Below, one piece after another: positions 11,044-17,980 of a stretch of DNA of 64,000 nt. The notes beneath the pieces are model-generated. The model ran no database searches, was not told where the DNA came from, and saw only the letters and a program-made list of their open reading frames with translations. How positions within the stretch are numbered: position 1 is the stretch's first letter; the number at the start of each line of letters is the position of its first letter. This DNA comes from Pedobacter sp. BMA (GTDB lineage Bacteria > Bacteroidota > Bacteroidia > Sphingobacteriales > Sphingobacteriaceae): contig NZ_LECU01000003.1 in assembly GCF_001027745.1 (NCBI RefSeq), positions 124,001-188,000 on the forward strand, given 5' to 3'. A program made the position numbers and the translations under genes.

Positions 11044-13098
11044 TTGAAAATACTCTTTACTTCTCTCCTGTTATTCATTTCATATTCCGGAATTTCCCAA
11101 ATAGTCAAAACCGACTCATCAGCTAAGAAACTGGATGAAGTGGTGGTTAAAGGCTATTATAATACCCAACCCTTATTAAGATCAGTCTCTGCAGTGAATT
11201 TGATAGACAGCAGTTTGATCAGGTTACAGAACAGCAGTTCACTTGTCAGCACATTCAATACCGTTCCCGGAGTGAGAATGGAAGAAAGGTCGCCGGGGAG
11301 TTATCGACTGTCCCTTCGGGGAAGTTTGCTGCGGTCGCCTTTCGGCATCCGAAATATTAAGATCTATATGGATGATTTCCCGTTAACTGATGCGGGGGGA
11401 AACACCTATTTAAATGCGCTGGATTTTGCATCCGTCGCCTCTCTTGAGATTTACAAAGGGCCCGAATCGAGCATATACGGTGCCAATACAGGTGGCGCAG
11501 TCCTCATCAGTCCGGTAAACCTGGATCATGATGAAGTTGGTGCATCTATCACTGGTGGTTCATACGGGTTATTGCATCAAACCTTTAATGTACAGCACAA
11601 ATTCAAAAATTATAGTTTCAGCTTAACACAAGGTTACCAACAAAGTGATGGCTACCGGGAAAACAGTGCCATGAAAAGAGCGTACCTGCAAACAAATCAT
11701 AACTGGAATTATAGTAGCAAAGGGACATTGAAATTATTCGCCTTATACAGCGACCTCACTTATAAAACTCCGGGAGGTTTAACAGCTGTTCAGCTGGAGC
11801 AAAACCCCAGAATGGCCCGCCCGGCTACACCAACCATTCCTGGTGCAGTTATGCAACAGGCAGGAATTTATAATAAAACGACCTTTGCAGGGTTATCTAA
11901 TACATTTCTGTTTAATGAGCATTTGAAACATGTGATTGCGGTATTCGGAAGCTACACCGACTTTAAAAATCCATTTATTACCAATTACGAAAAAAGATAC
12001 GAAAGTACGCTTGGGTTGAGAACTTTCCTAGAATACAAGCAAAATTACGGGGCAGTACAATCAAGTTCACAAATCGGATTTGAAAGTTCGTCTACCGGCA
12101 GCGACATTCAAAATTTTAACAATGCTGGCGGCATGGCAACTACCATGCAGGCAGCTGATCATTTAAAAGCAAAGCAAAACTTCGCTTACCTGAGGTTTAA
12201 TTTTGATGTCAGTCAAAAGCTTTTAATTGAGCTGGCCTCAAGTGTAAACTTTTTCAGCTATAAATATGAAAGTTTTTTTCCAACACCAATAGGCGAACAA
12301 CAACGCAGTTTCGATGCTGAATGGATGCCAAAGATCGCTGCTTCGTATTTGTTAATGCCCCAATTAACGGTCAGAGCTTCTGTAAGTAAAGGCTACTCCC
12401 CTCCTACTGTAGCTGAAGTACGTTCCTCAGATAACAACATTAATAACAATCTACAAGCTGAACTGGGCTGGAATTATGAGGCTGGACTTCGATATTCTTC
12501 ATCCGATAACCGGTTTTATGTTAATGCCAACATGTTTAGGTTTAACCTTGATGATGCCATTGTAAGGCGTTTGAATCAAAATGATGCGGAGTACTTCATT
12601 AATGCAGGTGGAACAAGACAACAGGGAATAGAACTGGAAACCACACTTTGGTTAATTAAAAAAACACAGGGATTTTTAACCGGGTTACAATGGAGAAGCA
12701 GCTATACCTTTAGCAACTTTAAATTTAATGATTTTGTTAGCGGTAGCACGTCGTACAGCGGCAATAAACTCACGGGAGTGCCGGATCATATCCTGATCAA
12801 TAGTCTGGAGTTTGATCTCAAAGAACACGTTTATTTGTTTATACAGCACAATCATACATCGGCCCTTCCTTTGAATGATGCCAATACGGTAGTTGCAAAA
12901 AAATATGATTTAGTAGAAGCCAAAGCGGGAATCAGGAAACTAAATGTTTTTAAGATTCCTTTTGACGTTTTCTTTGGGGTAAACAATCTACTGAATGAGA
13001 AGTATAGCCTTGGCAACGATTTAAATGCGGCTAATGGACGCTATTTTAACCAGGCTGCGGAAACTAACTTTTATGGTGGTATTGCTGTAAAACTGTAA
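11044..13098 (+). CDS. TonB-dependent receptor resembling PqqU (YncD)
   Basis: 684 residues. The start is TTG at 11044; it is the only start that keeps the signal peptide (KILFTSLLLFISYSGISQ). A TonB box follows (LDEVVVKGYY), then the plug (SLRGSLLRSPFGIRNIKIY, LEIYKGPESSIYGANTGGA) and a barrel. From memory of E. coli YncD/PqqU, several stretches match: RGxxxRSxxGIRxIxxYxD in the plug, a PGGLT...NP...ARP loop near residue 243, and NGRY near the C-terminus. PqqU imports pyrroloquinoline quinone, and the upstream gene encodes a PQQ-type dehydrogenase 73 bp away. Assignment as a PQQ importer is therefore well motivated but not proven; FecA-like import of another ligand is the alternative. Confidence 0.88.
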   Translation: MKILFTSLLLFISYSGISQIVKTDSSAKKLDEVVVKGYYNTQPLLRSVSAVNLIDSSLIRLQNSSSLVSTFNTVPGVRMEERSPGSYRLSLRGSLLRSPFGIRNIKIYMDDFPLTDAGGNTYLNALDFASVASLEIYKGPESSIYGANTGGAVLISPVNLDHDEVGASITGGSYGLLHQTFNVQHKFKNYSFSLTQGYQQSDGYRENSAMKRAYLQTNHNWNYSSKGTLKLFALYSDLTYKTPGGLTAVQLEQNPRMARPATPTIPGAVMQQAGIYNKTTFAGLSNTFLFNEHLKHVIAVFGSYTDFKNPFITNYEKRYESTLGLRTFLEYKQNYGAVQSSSQIGFESSSTGSDIQNFNNAGGMATTMQAADHLKAKQNFAYLRFNFDVSQKLLIELASSVNFFSYKYESFFPTPIGEQQRSFDAEWMPKIAASYLLMPQLTVRASVSKGYSPPTVAEVRSSDNNINNNLQAELGWNYEAGLRYSSSDNRFYVNANMFRFNLDDAIVRRLNQNDAEYFINAGGTRQQGIELETTLWLIKKTQGFLTGLQWRSSYTFSNFKFNDFVSGSTSYSGNKLTGVPDHILINSLEFDLKEHVYLFIQHNHTSALPLNDANTVVAKKYDLVEAKAGIRKLNVFKIPFDVFFGVNNLLNEKYSLGNDLNAANGRYFNQAAETNFYGGIAVKL

Positions 13099-13131
13099 AA
13101 TGCTCATGCCCGATTGGACATGAGACATTTT
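13097..13131 (+). terminator. Terminator of the PqqU-like gene
   Basis: AAAATG-CTCATG / CATGAG-A-CATTTT, a 12-bp stem with one bulged A and a 10-nt loop, overlapping the stop codon and ending in TTTT. Confidence 0.6.
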
Positions 13132-13201
13132 AACACGCCGCCTCTCAACGCTATTGACATGAACAAAGATTAAAACTTTTCAAGAACATTGTACATGTAG
13201 T

Positions 13202-13241
13202 TTTAAATGCCCCCATGCTGTACTATATGGGGGCAATTTAA
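13202..13241 (-). terminator. Terminator downstream of ssb, possibly two-sided
   Basis: GCCCCCAT / ATGGGGGC is a perfect 8-bp GC-rich stem, flanked by complementary TTTAAA / TTTAAA runs, 9 bp from the ssb stop. It lies between convergent genes and can serve both strands. Confidence 0.75.
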
Positions 13242-13249
13242 AACGTCCA

Positions 13250-13594
13250 TTACTTACTTAGTTCTGCTGCCCTCACAGAAAGTTCGTTTACGATAATTTC
13301 CGTGGTAAAACGGCGGGTACCATCTTTGGCTTCGTAACTCCCAGTCTGGATCCTGCCTTCTACAGTTAAAAAAGAACCTTTTTTAATTTGTGCCTCTGCT
13401 TCGTCAGCTTTTAAATTCCAAAAGGTCAGTGTAATCCAATTTGTTTTACTTACATCCTCTCCTGAGCCATTTCTATAGTACTCATGTACGGCCAGGTTTA
13501 CTCTCGCTAGTTTCTGATTTTCCGATAACTGTTTAACTTCAATGTCTGCACCTGCAAATCCACTCAGCGTTACTTTGTTAATTCCACTTTCCAT
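13250..13594 (-). CDS. ssb: Single-stranded DNA-binding protein, short form without acidic tail
   Basis: 114 residues: one complete OB fold (INKVTLSGFAGADIEVKQL, NWITLTFWNLKADEAEAQIKKGSFLTVEGRI, TTEIIVNEL). SSB covers single-stranded DNA in replication, repair and recombination. Most bacterial SSBs are about 150-180 residues and end in an acidic DDIPF-type tail that recruits partner enzymes; this one stops right after the fold at RAAELSK. It is therefore likely an accessory SSB (for example in transformation or repair), with a full-length copy elsewhere in the genome. It stands alone, with its own terminator. Confidence 0.93.
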   Translation of the reverse strand: MESGINKVTLSGFAGADIEVKQLSENQKLARVNLAVHEYYRNGSGEDVSKTNWITLTFWNLKADEAEAQIKKGSFLTVEGRIQTGSYEAKDGTRRFTTEIIVNELSVRAAELSK

Positions 13595-13776
13595 AATAAT
13601 TCAAATTAAGTTTCTAAATGTTTAACGAACAGTAGCCACCGTGACTACCGACAAAACAAAGTTGCAGGTATATGGAAAACTTACTCGGGTATTAAGTATT
13701 TATAGTCGTTTATAAACGTTTACAAACAAATAATATCGGTTTACAGTCAATTAAAGTGGGGTCTGCAAAAAGTTAT

Positions 13777-14418
13777 TTAAGTATTGATCATGCCCATATA
13801 TGTTGAAGTGGCAATGTTCATTCTATCATCACTAATAAAAGAAACCCAGAGATGATAATTTCTGCCTGCAGTGTAATTTTTATCCAAAATAAGTTGCTGA
13901 TAGCCAACATCCCTCCTGGCTGCACTCAAACACGGTTGGGCATCGTCGTTCTCAAAATCATAAACCAGGAACAATAGCTGATCTTTTGAAGAGGCACTTC
14001 CGTTGCGGCTGTTATCTGTCCAATGAATATGAATTCCTTTGTCATCATGCCTCACAACGCCATCTACTATCCCCGGCAAGCTGCCGTAAGAAATTTCAAC
14101 CTTCTCGTACATGATTTGTCCTTCACTGTTCAAAGCATTGCGCAAAATATTTGATTTTGCTACATTGTGCGCCGACATTTGGTTTTTGATTCCTTCGAGT
14201 CGATAAGTAATCCTGACAAATGATGTAAGCATCTTCAGGAAGTGCTGAACCGTTGCGAAGCGATCGCGGCAGGTTTTTTGCTTTGATGAAGGCTTGCGAT
14301 TTTTCTTAGGTGCTTTAGATAAGCCCCGCACAACCCATTTACCGTAGCGTTTGTATCCTACAACGCTACCAAATTTGCCGCTAACTCCTCCGTTAGGGCC
14401 GTCTACCATAATTCCCAT
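13777..14418 (-). CDS. DUF6266 family protein
   Basis: 213 residues from ATG 14418; a TTG two codons earlier is less likely because family members start MG with a Gly-rich lead (here MVDGPNGGVSGKFGSVVGYK). Next comes a basic segment (RGLSKAPKKNRKPSSKQKTCRDRF), then alternating strands and helices, with a C-terminal half rich in aromatic and Asp residues. DUF6266 proteins are abundant in Pedobacter and relatives; the function is unknown. No signal peptide. A good promoter lies 49-79 bp upstream. Confidence 0.8.
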   Translation of the reverse strand: MGIMVDGPNGGVSGKFGSVVGYKRYGKWVVRGLSKAPKKNRKPSSKQKTCRDRFATVQHFLKMLTSFVRITYRLEGIKNQMSAHNVAKSNILRNALNSEGQIMYEKVEISYGSLPGIVDGVVRHDDKGIHIHWTDNSRNGSASSKDQLLFLVYDFENDDAQPCLSAARRDVGYQQLILDKNYTAGRNYHLWVSFISDDRMNIATSTYMGMINT

Positions 14419-14730
14419 AGTCAATCTTGTTTAAATGTTAAAAAATAAACAGGGATGATTGATATTCAAATATAATAAAGATTTAAAAACAAAACAAGAC
14501 ACATACTACTGATGATCAGAATTTTAACACTCACGACTGTCACAATAGTGTCTGGGATCTGAAGAGGATCCGAAGAGATCCTGTGTAGGTAGATATCACT
14601 TCACACAATCTTTTTTATCTTCTAACATTTTCGGATTGAGTTGATGAATCATTTTTTTTTATTTTTTTTTTAATTTTCAATCATTCTCTTTAAATTAGGT
14701 CATCATCCCATAATAAAAAACCGAATTATT
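14419..14730. other. Intergenic region between DUF6266 and zinc-ribbon genes
   Basis: Holds the DUF6266 promoter near 14467-14497, a small tract of GGATC/GAAGAG near-repeats at about 14558-14582, and a homopolymer stretch of T with single A breaks at about 14651-14672. No credible gene is seen. The T tract directly upstream of the next gene may bend DNA or act as an UP-like element. Confidence 0.5.
14467..14497 (-). promoter_or_regulatory. Bacteroidota-type promoter for the DUF6266 gene
   Basis: On the reverse strand: CTTG (14498-14495), 20 bp, then TATATTTG (14474-14467), a perfect match to TAnnTTTG. Transcription should start near 14460, giving a leader of about 42 nt. Confidence 0.65.
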
Positions 14731-15102
14731 ATGGAACGCTCCTGTTTAGATTGCGGAGGCCTGGTTAGGGGCCGATCCGACAAAAAATTTTGTGACGATG
14801 CTTGTCGCAACAACTACAATAACCGCATTCATGCGGAACATGACCTGCTGGTAAAAAAGATCAACCAGATCCTTCGCCGCAACCGGGCAATTCTGATTAG
14901 TATGGTACCCAATGGAAAATCGAAAATTGCCAAAAGCCGATTAATGAAAGCAGGCTTTGATTTCGATTATCACACTCACTATCTGCATACTCAAAATGGC
15001 AAAACTTATTTTTTTTGTTATGAATTTGGCTATCTTGATCTGGCAAATGATGAGCTACTGCTCATCAAAAGGGAAGAATATAAATGGAAACAGGATAAAT
15101 GA
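14731..15102 (+). CDS. Zinc-ribbon hypothetical protein
   Basis: 123 residues. Four cysteines near the N-terminus (C5, C8, C21, C25; pattern CLDCGG and CDDAC) form a treble-clef or zinc-ribbon motif. A Lys/Arg-rich helix follows (KKINQILRRNRAILISM), then a C-terminal half rich in Tyr and Phe. Similar small proteins are common and unnamed in Bacteroidota. Nucleic-acid binding is plausible from zinc ribbon plus basic helix, but this is inference. Confidence 0.8.
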   Translation: MERSCLDCGGLVRGRSDKKFCDDACRNNYNNRIHAEHDLLVKKINQILRRNRAILISMVPNGKSKIAKSRLMKAGFDFDYHTHYLHTQNGKTYFFCYEFGYLDLANDELLLIKREEYKWKQDK

Positions 15103-15177
15103 TTGGCAAGATAAAAGAACGGGAAAAGATCAAATTGCATACCTACAGTGTGAACATTAATCGTGGAATTTCATTTA

Positions 15178-15207
15178 TTGCAAAGCAGGCGATTTGATTT
15201 ATCTTTG
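15178..15207 (+). promoter_or_regulatory. Promoter of the GNAT transcript
   Basis: TTG at 15178-15180, a 19-bp spacer, then TATCTTTG at 15200-15207, a perfect TAnnTTTG match. Start of transcription is expected near 15213, about 23 nt before a small leader ORF. Confidence 0.7.
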
Positions 15208-15235
15208 TTTGGATTAACTGGCCGCTTGATCCGTT

Positions 15236-15310
15236 ATGAAAAATATTGACAAAAATAGCCTGGAGAATGCATATCGATTATTTGATTCACAAATTATTTC
15301 CACGCTATGA
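15236..15310 (+). CDS. Candidate 24-residue leader ORF overlapping the GNAT start
   Basis: ATG at 15236 opens a frame of 24 codons (starts MKNIDKNSLENAYRL, ends QIISTL) whose TGA at 15308-15310 overlaps the GNAT ATG at 15307 as ATGA. It lies just downstream of a good promoter. The ATGA overlap implies translational coupling, so it may be a regulatory leader peptide. It could also be chance, since AT-rich DNA makes short frames easily. Confidence 0.4.
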   Translation: MKNIDKNSLENAYRLFDSQIISTL

Positions 15311-15831
15311 AAATATTTACGGAGACCGAACGGCTCATTTTAAGGGAAATACTCCCTACAGACATCGAGGGCATGTTCGAACTTGATTCCGATTGTGAAG
15401 TCCACCGCTATTTGGGGAATCAGCCTATCAGCACAAGAGAGCAAGCGCTTGCAAATATTAAGTTAATAAGGCAGCAATATCTCGATAACGGAATAGGGCG
15501 CTGGGCAATTATCGAAAAAAATACTGGTAATTTTTTGGGGTGGTCGGGTTTAAAGTTCATCACCGAGCAAACCAATCGCCACGTCAACTATTATGATCTT
15601 GGCTATAGATTAATCAAAAAATACTGGGATCAAGGATTTGCCACTGAAACAGCAATTGCGACCATAGATTATGCCTTTAATAAACTCAACATTAATGAAA
15701 TTTATGCCATTGCCGATTGTAAAAACGAAGGATCAGATAAAATCCTGAAAAAGGCAGGGCTAAAATTCATTGAATCGTTCGGTCTCAATGGAGTTGAACA
15801 TAACTGGTATGAAATAAAAATACAAATTTGA
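15307..15831 (+). CDS. GNAT family N-acetyltransferase, RimJ/RimL type
   Basis: 174 residues. It transfers acetyl from acetyl-CoA to an amine. The fold is visible in order: TERLILREILPTDIEGMFEL at the start, the GIGRWAIIEK strand, GYRLIKKYWDQGFATE with the acetyl-CoA-binding loop near residue 110-118, and INEIYAIADCKNEGSDKILKKAG at the end. The closest types acetylate ribosomal-protein N-termini or small molecules. It heads a run of four genes (GNAT, AraC, TetX-like, ABC-F) that together look like small-molecule defence, so an antibiotic or amine substrate is possible. Confidence 0.9.
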   Translation: MKIFTETERLILREILPTDIEGMFELDSDCEVHRYLGNQPISTREQALANIKLIRQQYLDNGIGRWAIIEKNTGNFLGWSGLKFITEQTNRHVNYYDLGYRLIKKYWDQGFATETAIATIDYAFNKLNINEIYAIADCKNEGSDKILKKAGLKFIESFGLNGVEHNWYEIKIQI

Positions 15832-15910
15832 AATGATTTAAGAACCAGGTAGTAGATCAAGATAATGTCGTTAACTAATAACATATTAAACTGGGATAAG
15901 TGAGTATCAA

Positions 15911-16666
15911 ATGGATCAAGACCTGGAATATAAAATAATCAAACCCGATGAATCGCTTGCTGATTTTGTGGAGCAATTCTGGTTTCTGAAAAACCATTCC
16001 GACCGGGATGTCGAAACAACCGGGCTCCCTGACGGCCTTGTGGACATCATACTCAACAAATCAGTTACTCAGCCTTTTCATATCATAGAGTTAGGTGGCT
16101 TGACTGAACATGAAAATGCTAAAATACCAGCCGGGTGTATCATGTTTTGTATCAGTTTTAAACTCCTTGCGGTGGAATACGTGATACACCAACCGATTGC
16201 GGATATACTCAATAGTGGCAGATTCCTGCCCGATGATTTCTGGGGATTTGCAGAAAGTGATTTTTTGGATTTCGAGGCCTTTGTTGACAAGGCCAGTAAT
16301 AAAATCAAATCGTTGCTCCCGGCAGAAATCGATGAGCGCAAGCGTAAGCTGTTTAATTTGGTGTATCAAACAAATGGTAATATTGCCATTAAAGAACTCT
16401 CGGAAAAAGTATTCTGGAATTCCAGGCAAATTAACCGCTATTTCAATCAGCAGTTTGGAATTTCACTTAAAGCCTACTGTACCATTCTTCGTTTCCGGGC
16501 TTCGCTCAACCATATCGCAAATGGAAAGCTATCACCTGAAGGAAGCTATTTCGACCAGAACCACTTTATTAAAGACGTTAAAAAATTTTCAGGTGTGGTA
16601 CCTAAAGAACTTTCTAAAAACAAGAACGACCGATTTATACTATTATCGGCCATCAAAGACAAATAA
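15911..16666 (+). CDS. AraC family transcriptional regulator
   Basis: 251 residues. Residues 1-140 form a sensor domain of the type found ahead of AraC domains in Bacteroidota (LADFVEQFWFLKN, GLPDGLVDIILN). From about 155 the double helix-turn-helix follows (IAIKELSEKVFWNSRQINRYFNQQFG, then YFDQNHFIKDVKKFSGVVPKEL). It binds DNA and probably responds to a ligand. It starts 79 bp after the GNAT gene and its stop is 28 bp before the TetX-like gene, so it likely controls one or both neighbours. Confidence 0.9.
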   Translation: MDQDLEYKIIKPDESLADFVEQFWFLKNHSDRDVETTGLPDGLVDIILNKSVTQPFHIIELGGLTEHENAKIPAGCIMFCISFKLLAVEYVIHQPIADILNSGRFLPDDFWGFAESDFLDFEAFVDKASNKIKSLLPAEIDERKRKLFNLVYQTNGNIAIKELSEKVFWNSRQINRYFNQQFGISLKAYCTILRFRASLNHIANGKLSPEGSYFDQNHFIKDVKKFSGVVPKELSKNKNDRFILLSAIKDK

Positions 16667-16692
16667 TTTTGCATCATCATAATCATGCAAAA
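16667..16692 (+). promoter_or_regulatory. Perfect inverted repeat filling the gap before the TetX-like start
   Basis: TTTTGCAT (16667-16674) and ATGCAAAA (16685-16692) pair over 8 bp with a 10-nt loop. The left arm begins at the base after the AraC stop and the right arm ends 2 nt before the ATG at 16695. In RNA this hairpin would block initiation unless ribosomes finishing AraC open it, a translational-coupling layout. As DNA it could be an operator. An ATG in the right arm opens an 8-codon out-of-frame ORF across the real start. Confidence 0.5.
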
Positions 16693-16694
16693 CA

Positions 16695-17855
16695 ATGTTA
16701 ATACAAGATAAACAAATCGCAATTATTGGTGGTGGTCCTGCCGGACTAACCCTGGCGCGACTTTTACAGCTCAAAGGAGTAGCTGTAAAGGTATATGAAA
16801 GAGACCTTCATAAAGGGGTTAGGGTGCAGGGAGCAACGCTCGATCTTCATGAAGGAACTGGACTCGAAGCCATTAAGAGGGCGGGCCTGCTGAATGAATT
16901 TTACAAATATCACCGGCCCACAGCGAGTAAAATGTTGTTGGTTGATAAATCTTTGGATGTAAAATTTAATGACCACAATTTTACAACAGTAACCGCTGAA
17001 ACGCGTCCGGAAATCGACCGGGCACCTTTAAGGGAAATGCTACTGAATGCGCTGGCTCCCGATACAGTGATCTGGGACAGTCAGTTTGTTTCCATGGAAA
17101 AAGAAAATACAGGCTGGCGTATTTTTTTTAAGAACGGGAGGAATGCTTACGCAGATATTGTCATCGCTGCTGATGGCGCAAATTCAAAAGTCCGCCCCTA
17201 TTTAACTGATATCAGACCTGTGTATTCAGGCATTACACTTATCGAAGGCAATATCCACCAGGCAGAAAAATACTCATCCAAACTTTTCTCGCTGGCTAAC
17301 GGAGGTAAAGTAATGGCCTTCGATGAAGAGAAGTTTGTTGGCTACGGAACAAAAGGCGATGGGTCAATTATGTTTGTAGTTAACTTTAAAACTCCGGAAA
17401 ACTGGCTCAACAATAGCAATATTGATTTTAAAGATCCCCAGGCGGTATTAAACTGGTTCAAAACTGAATTCGCCAACTGGAGTGAAGGGTGGCACGAATT
17501 TTTTACTAACGAGGAAGTCTATTTCATTCCCCGTCCGCAATATTATTTTCCGCTGGATCAAAACTGGGAAACAAAAGAGAATCTCATTATTATTGGTGAT
17601 GCTGCTCACTGGATGCCGCCATATGCCGGTGAAGGGGCAAATGTGGCCTTACAGGATGCTTTTGAGCTGGCGGAATCATTAACAGGCAATAGGTATCCGG
17701 ATCTTAAAACAGCCATTTCAAACTTTGAAAAAGACATGATTAAACGTGGTGCTGCGGCAACCAGGGAGACACTTGATAATGCCGAAAGAATGTTCTCACC
17801 CTCTGCCCTGACACAAATGATTGGTTTCTTTGATCAGGTGAAAGACTTAAAATAA
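16695..17855 (+). CDS. FAD-dependent monooxygenase, TetX-like
   Basis: 386 residues, cytoplasmic. The FAD fold is clear: IAIIGGGPAGLTLARLLQ near residue 8, VYERD, TLDLHEGTG, a DxD-like GDAAHWMPPYAGEGANVALQDAF at about 299-321, and a C-terminal helix. Layout and length match tetracycline-inactivating Tet(X), and many segments align (RAPLREMLLNAL, DTVIWD, FKTPENW). However, three positions that in Tet(X) structures contact the drug (Gln192, Arg213, His234, from memory) appear here as Glu, Lys and Met, so tetracycline is probably not the substrate. It follows an AraC regulator and precedes an ABC-F gene. Confidence 0.9.
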   Translation: MLIQDKQIAIIGGGPAGLTLARLLQLKGVAVKVYERDLHKGVRVQGATLDLHEGTGLEAIKRAGLLNEFYKYHRPTASKMLLVDKSLDVKFNDHNFTTVTAETRPEIDRAPLREMLLNALAPDTVIWDSQFVSMEKENTGWRIFFKNGRNAYADIVIAADGANSKVRPYLTDIRPVYSGITLIEGNIHQAEKYSSKLFSLANGGKVMAFDEEKFVGYGTKGDGSIMFVVNFKTPENWLNNSNIDFKDPQAVLNWFKTEFANWSEGWHEFFTNEEVYFIPRPQYYFPLDQNWETKENLIIIGDAAHWMPPYAGEGANVALQDAFELAESLTGNRYPDLKTAISNFEKDMIKRGAAATRETLDNAERMFSPSALTQMIGFFDQVKDLK

Positions 17856-17859
17856 TCCA

Positions 17860-17867
17860 TATATTTG
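17860..17867 (+). promoter_or_regulatory. Promoter -7 element for the ABC-F gene
   Basis: TATATTTG matches TAnnTTTG exactly and is followed by CACC, as at the promoter at 53935. The -33 region is poor. Transcription should start near 17873, leaving a structured leader of about 100 nt. Confidence 0.5.
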
Positions 17868-17881
17868 CACCTAAACAATTA

Positions 17882-17980
17882 TTGCTAAGCATGTAGGATT
17901 TTCTTCTTTCCAGCCTTAAAGATCAAGCTCACAAAGACGCTTGCTATTTTCTAATCTTTAACGAAAGAATTCATGCTTAG
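17882..17980 (+). promoter_or_regulatory. Structured leader sequestering the ABC-F start codon
   Basis: CTAAGCATG (17885-17893) is perfectly complementary to CATGCTTAG (17972-17980), which contains the ABC-F ATG at 17973. Between them lies a second stem, TTAAAGAT/ATCTTTAA (17916-17923 with 17954-17961) plus CAAGC/GCTTG (17924-17928 with 17939-17943). The left arm contains ATG-TAG (17891-17896), and a TTG at 17882 in the same frame would make a 4-residue peptide ending there. This is the layout expected for ribosome-mediated translation attenuation; whether it works so is inference. Confidence 0.5.

Noticed and set aside
14558-14582. GGATC/GAAGAG near-repeats considered as an attachment or repeat array
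   Set aside because: Only two to three imperfect short units; no integrase or tRNA nearby.
16197-16682. 161-residue frame overlapping the AraC gene on the same strand
   Set aside because: It is a shifted frame within AraC, with no recognisable domain; the AraC frame has a clear helix-turn-helix.
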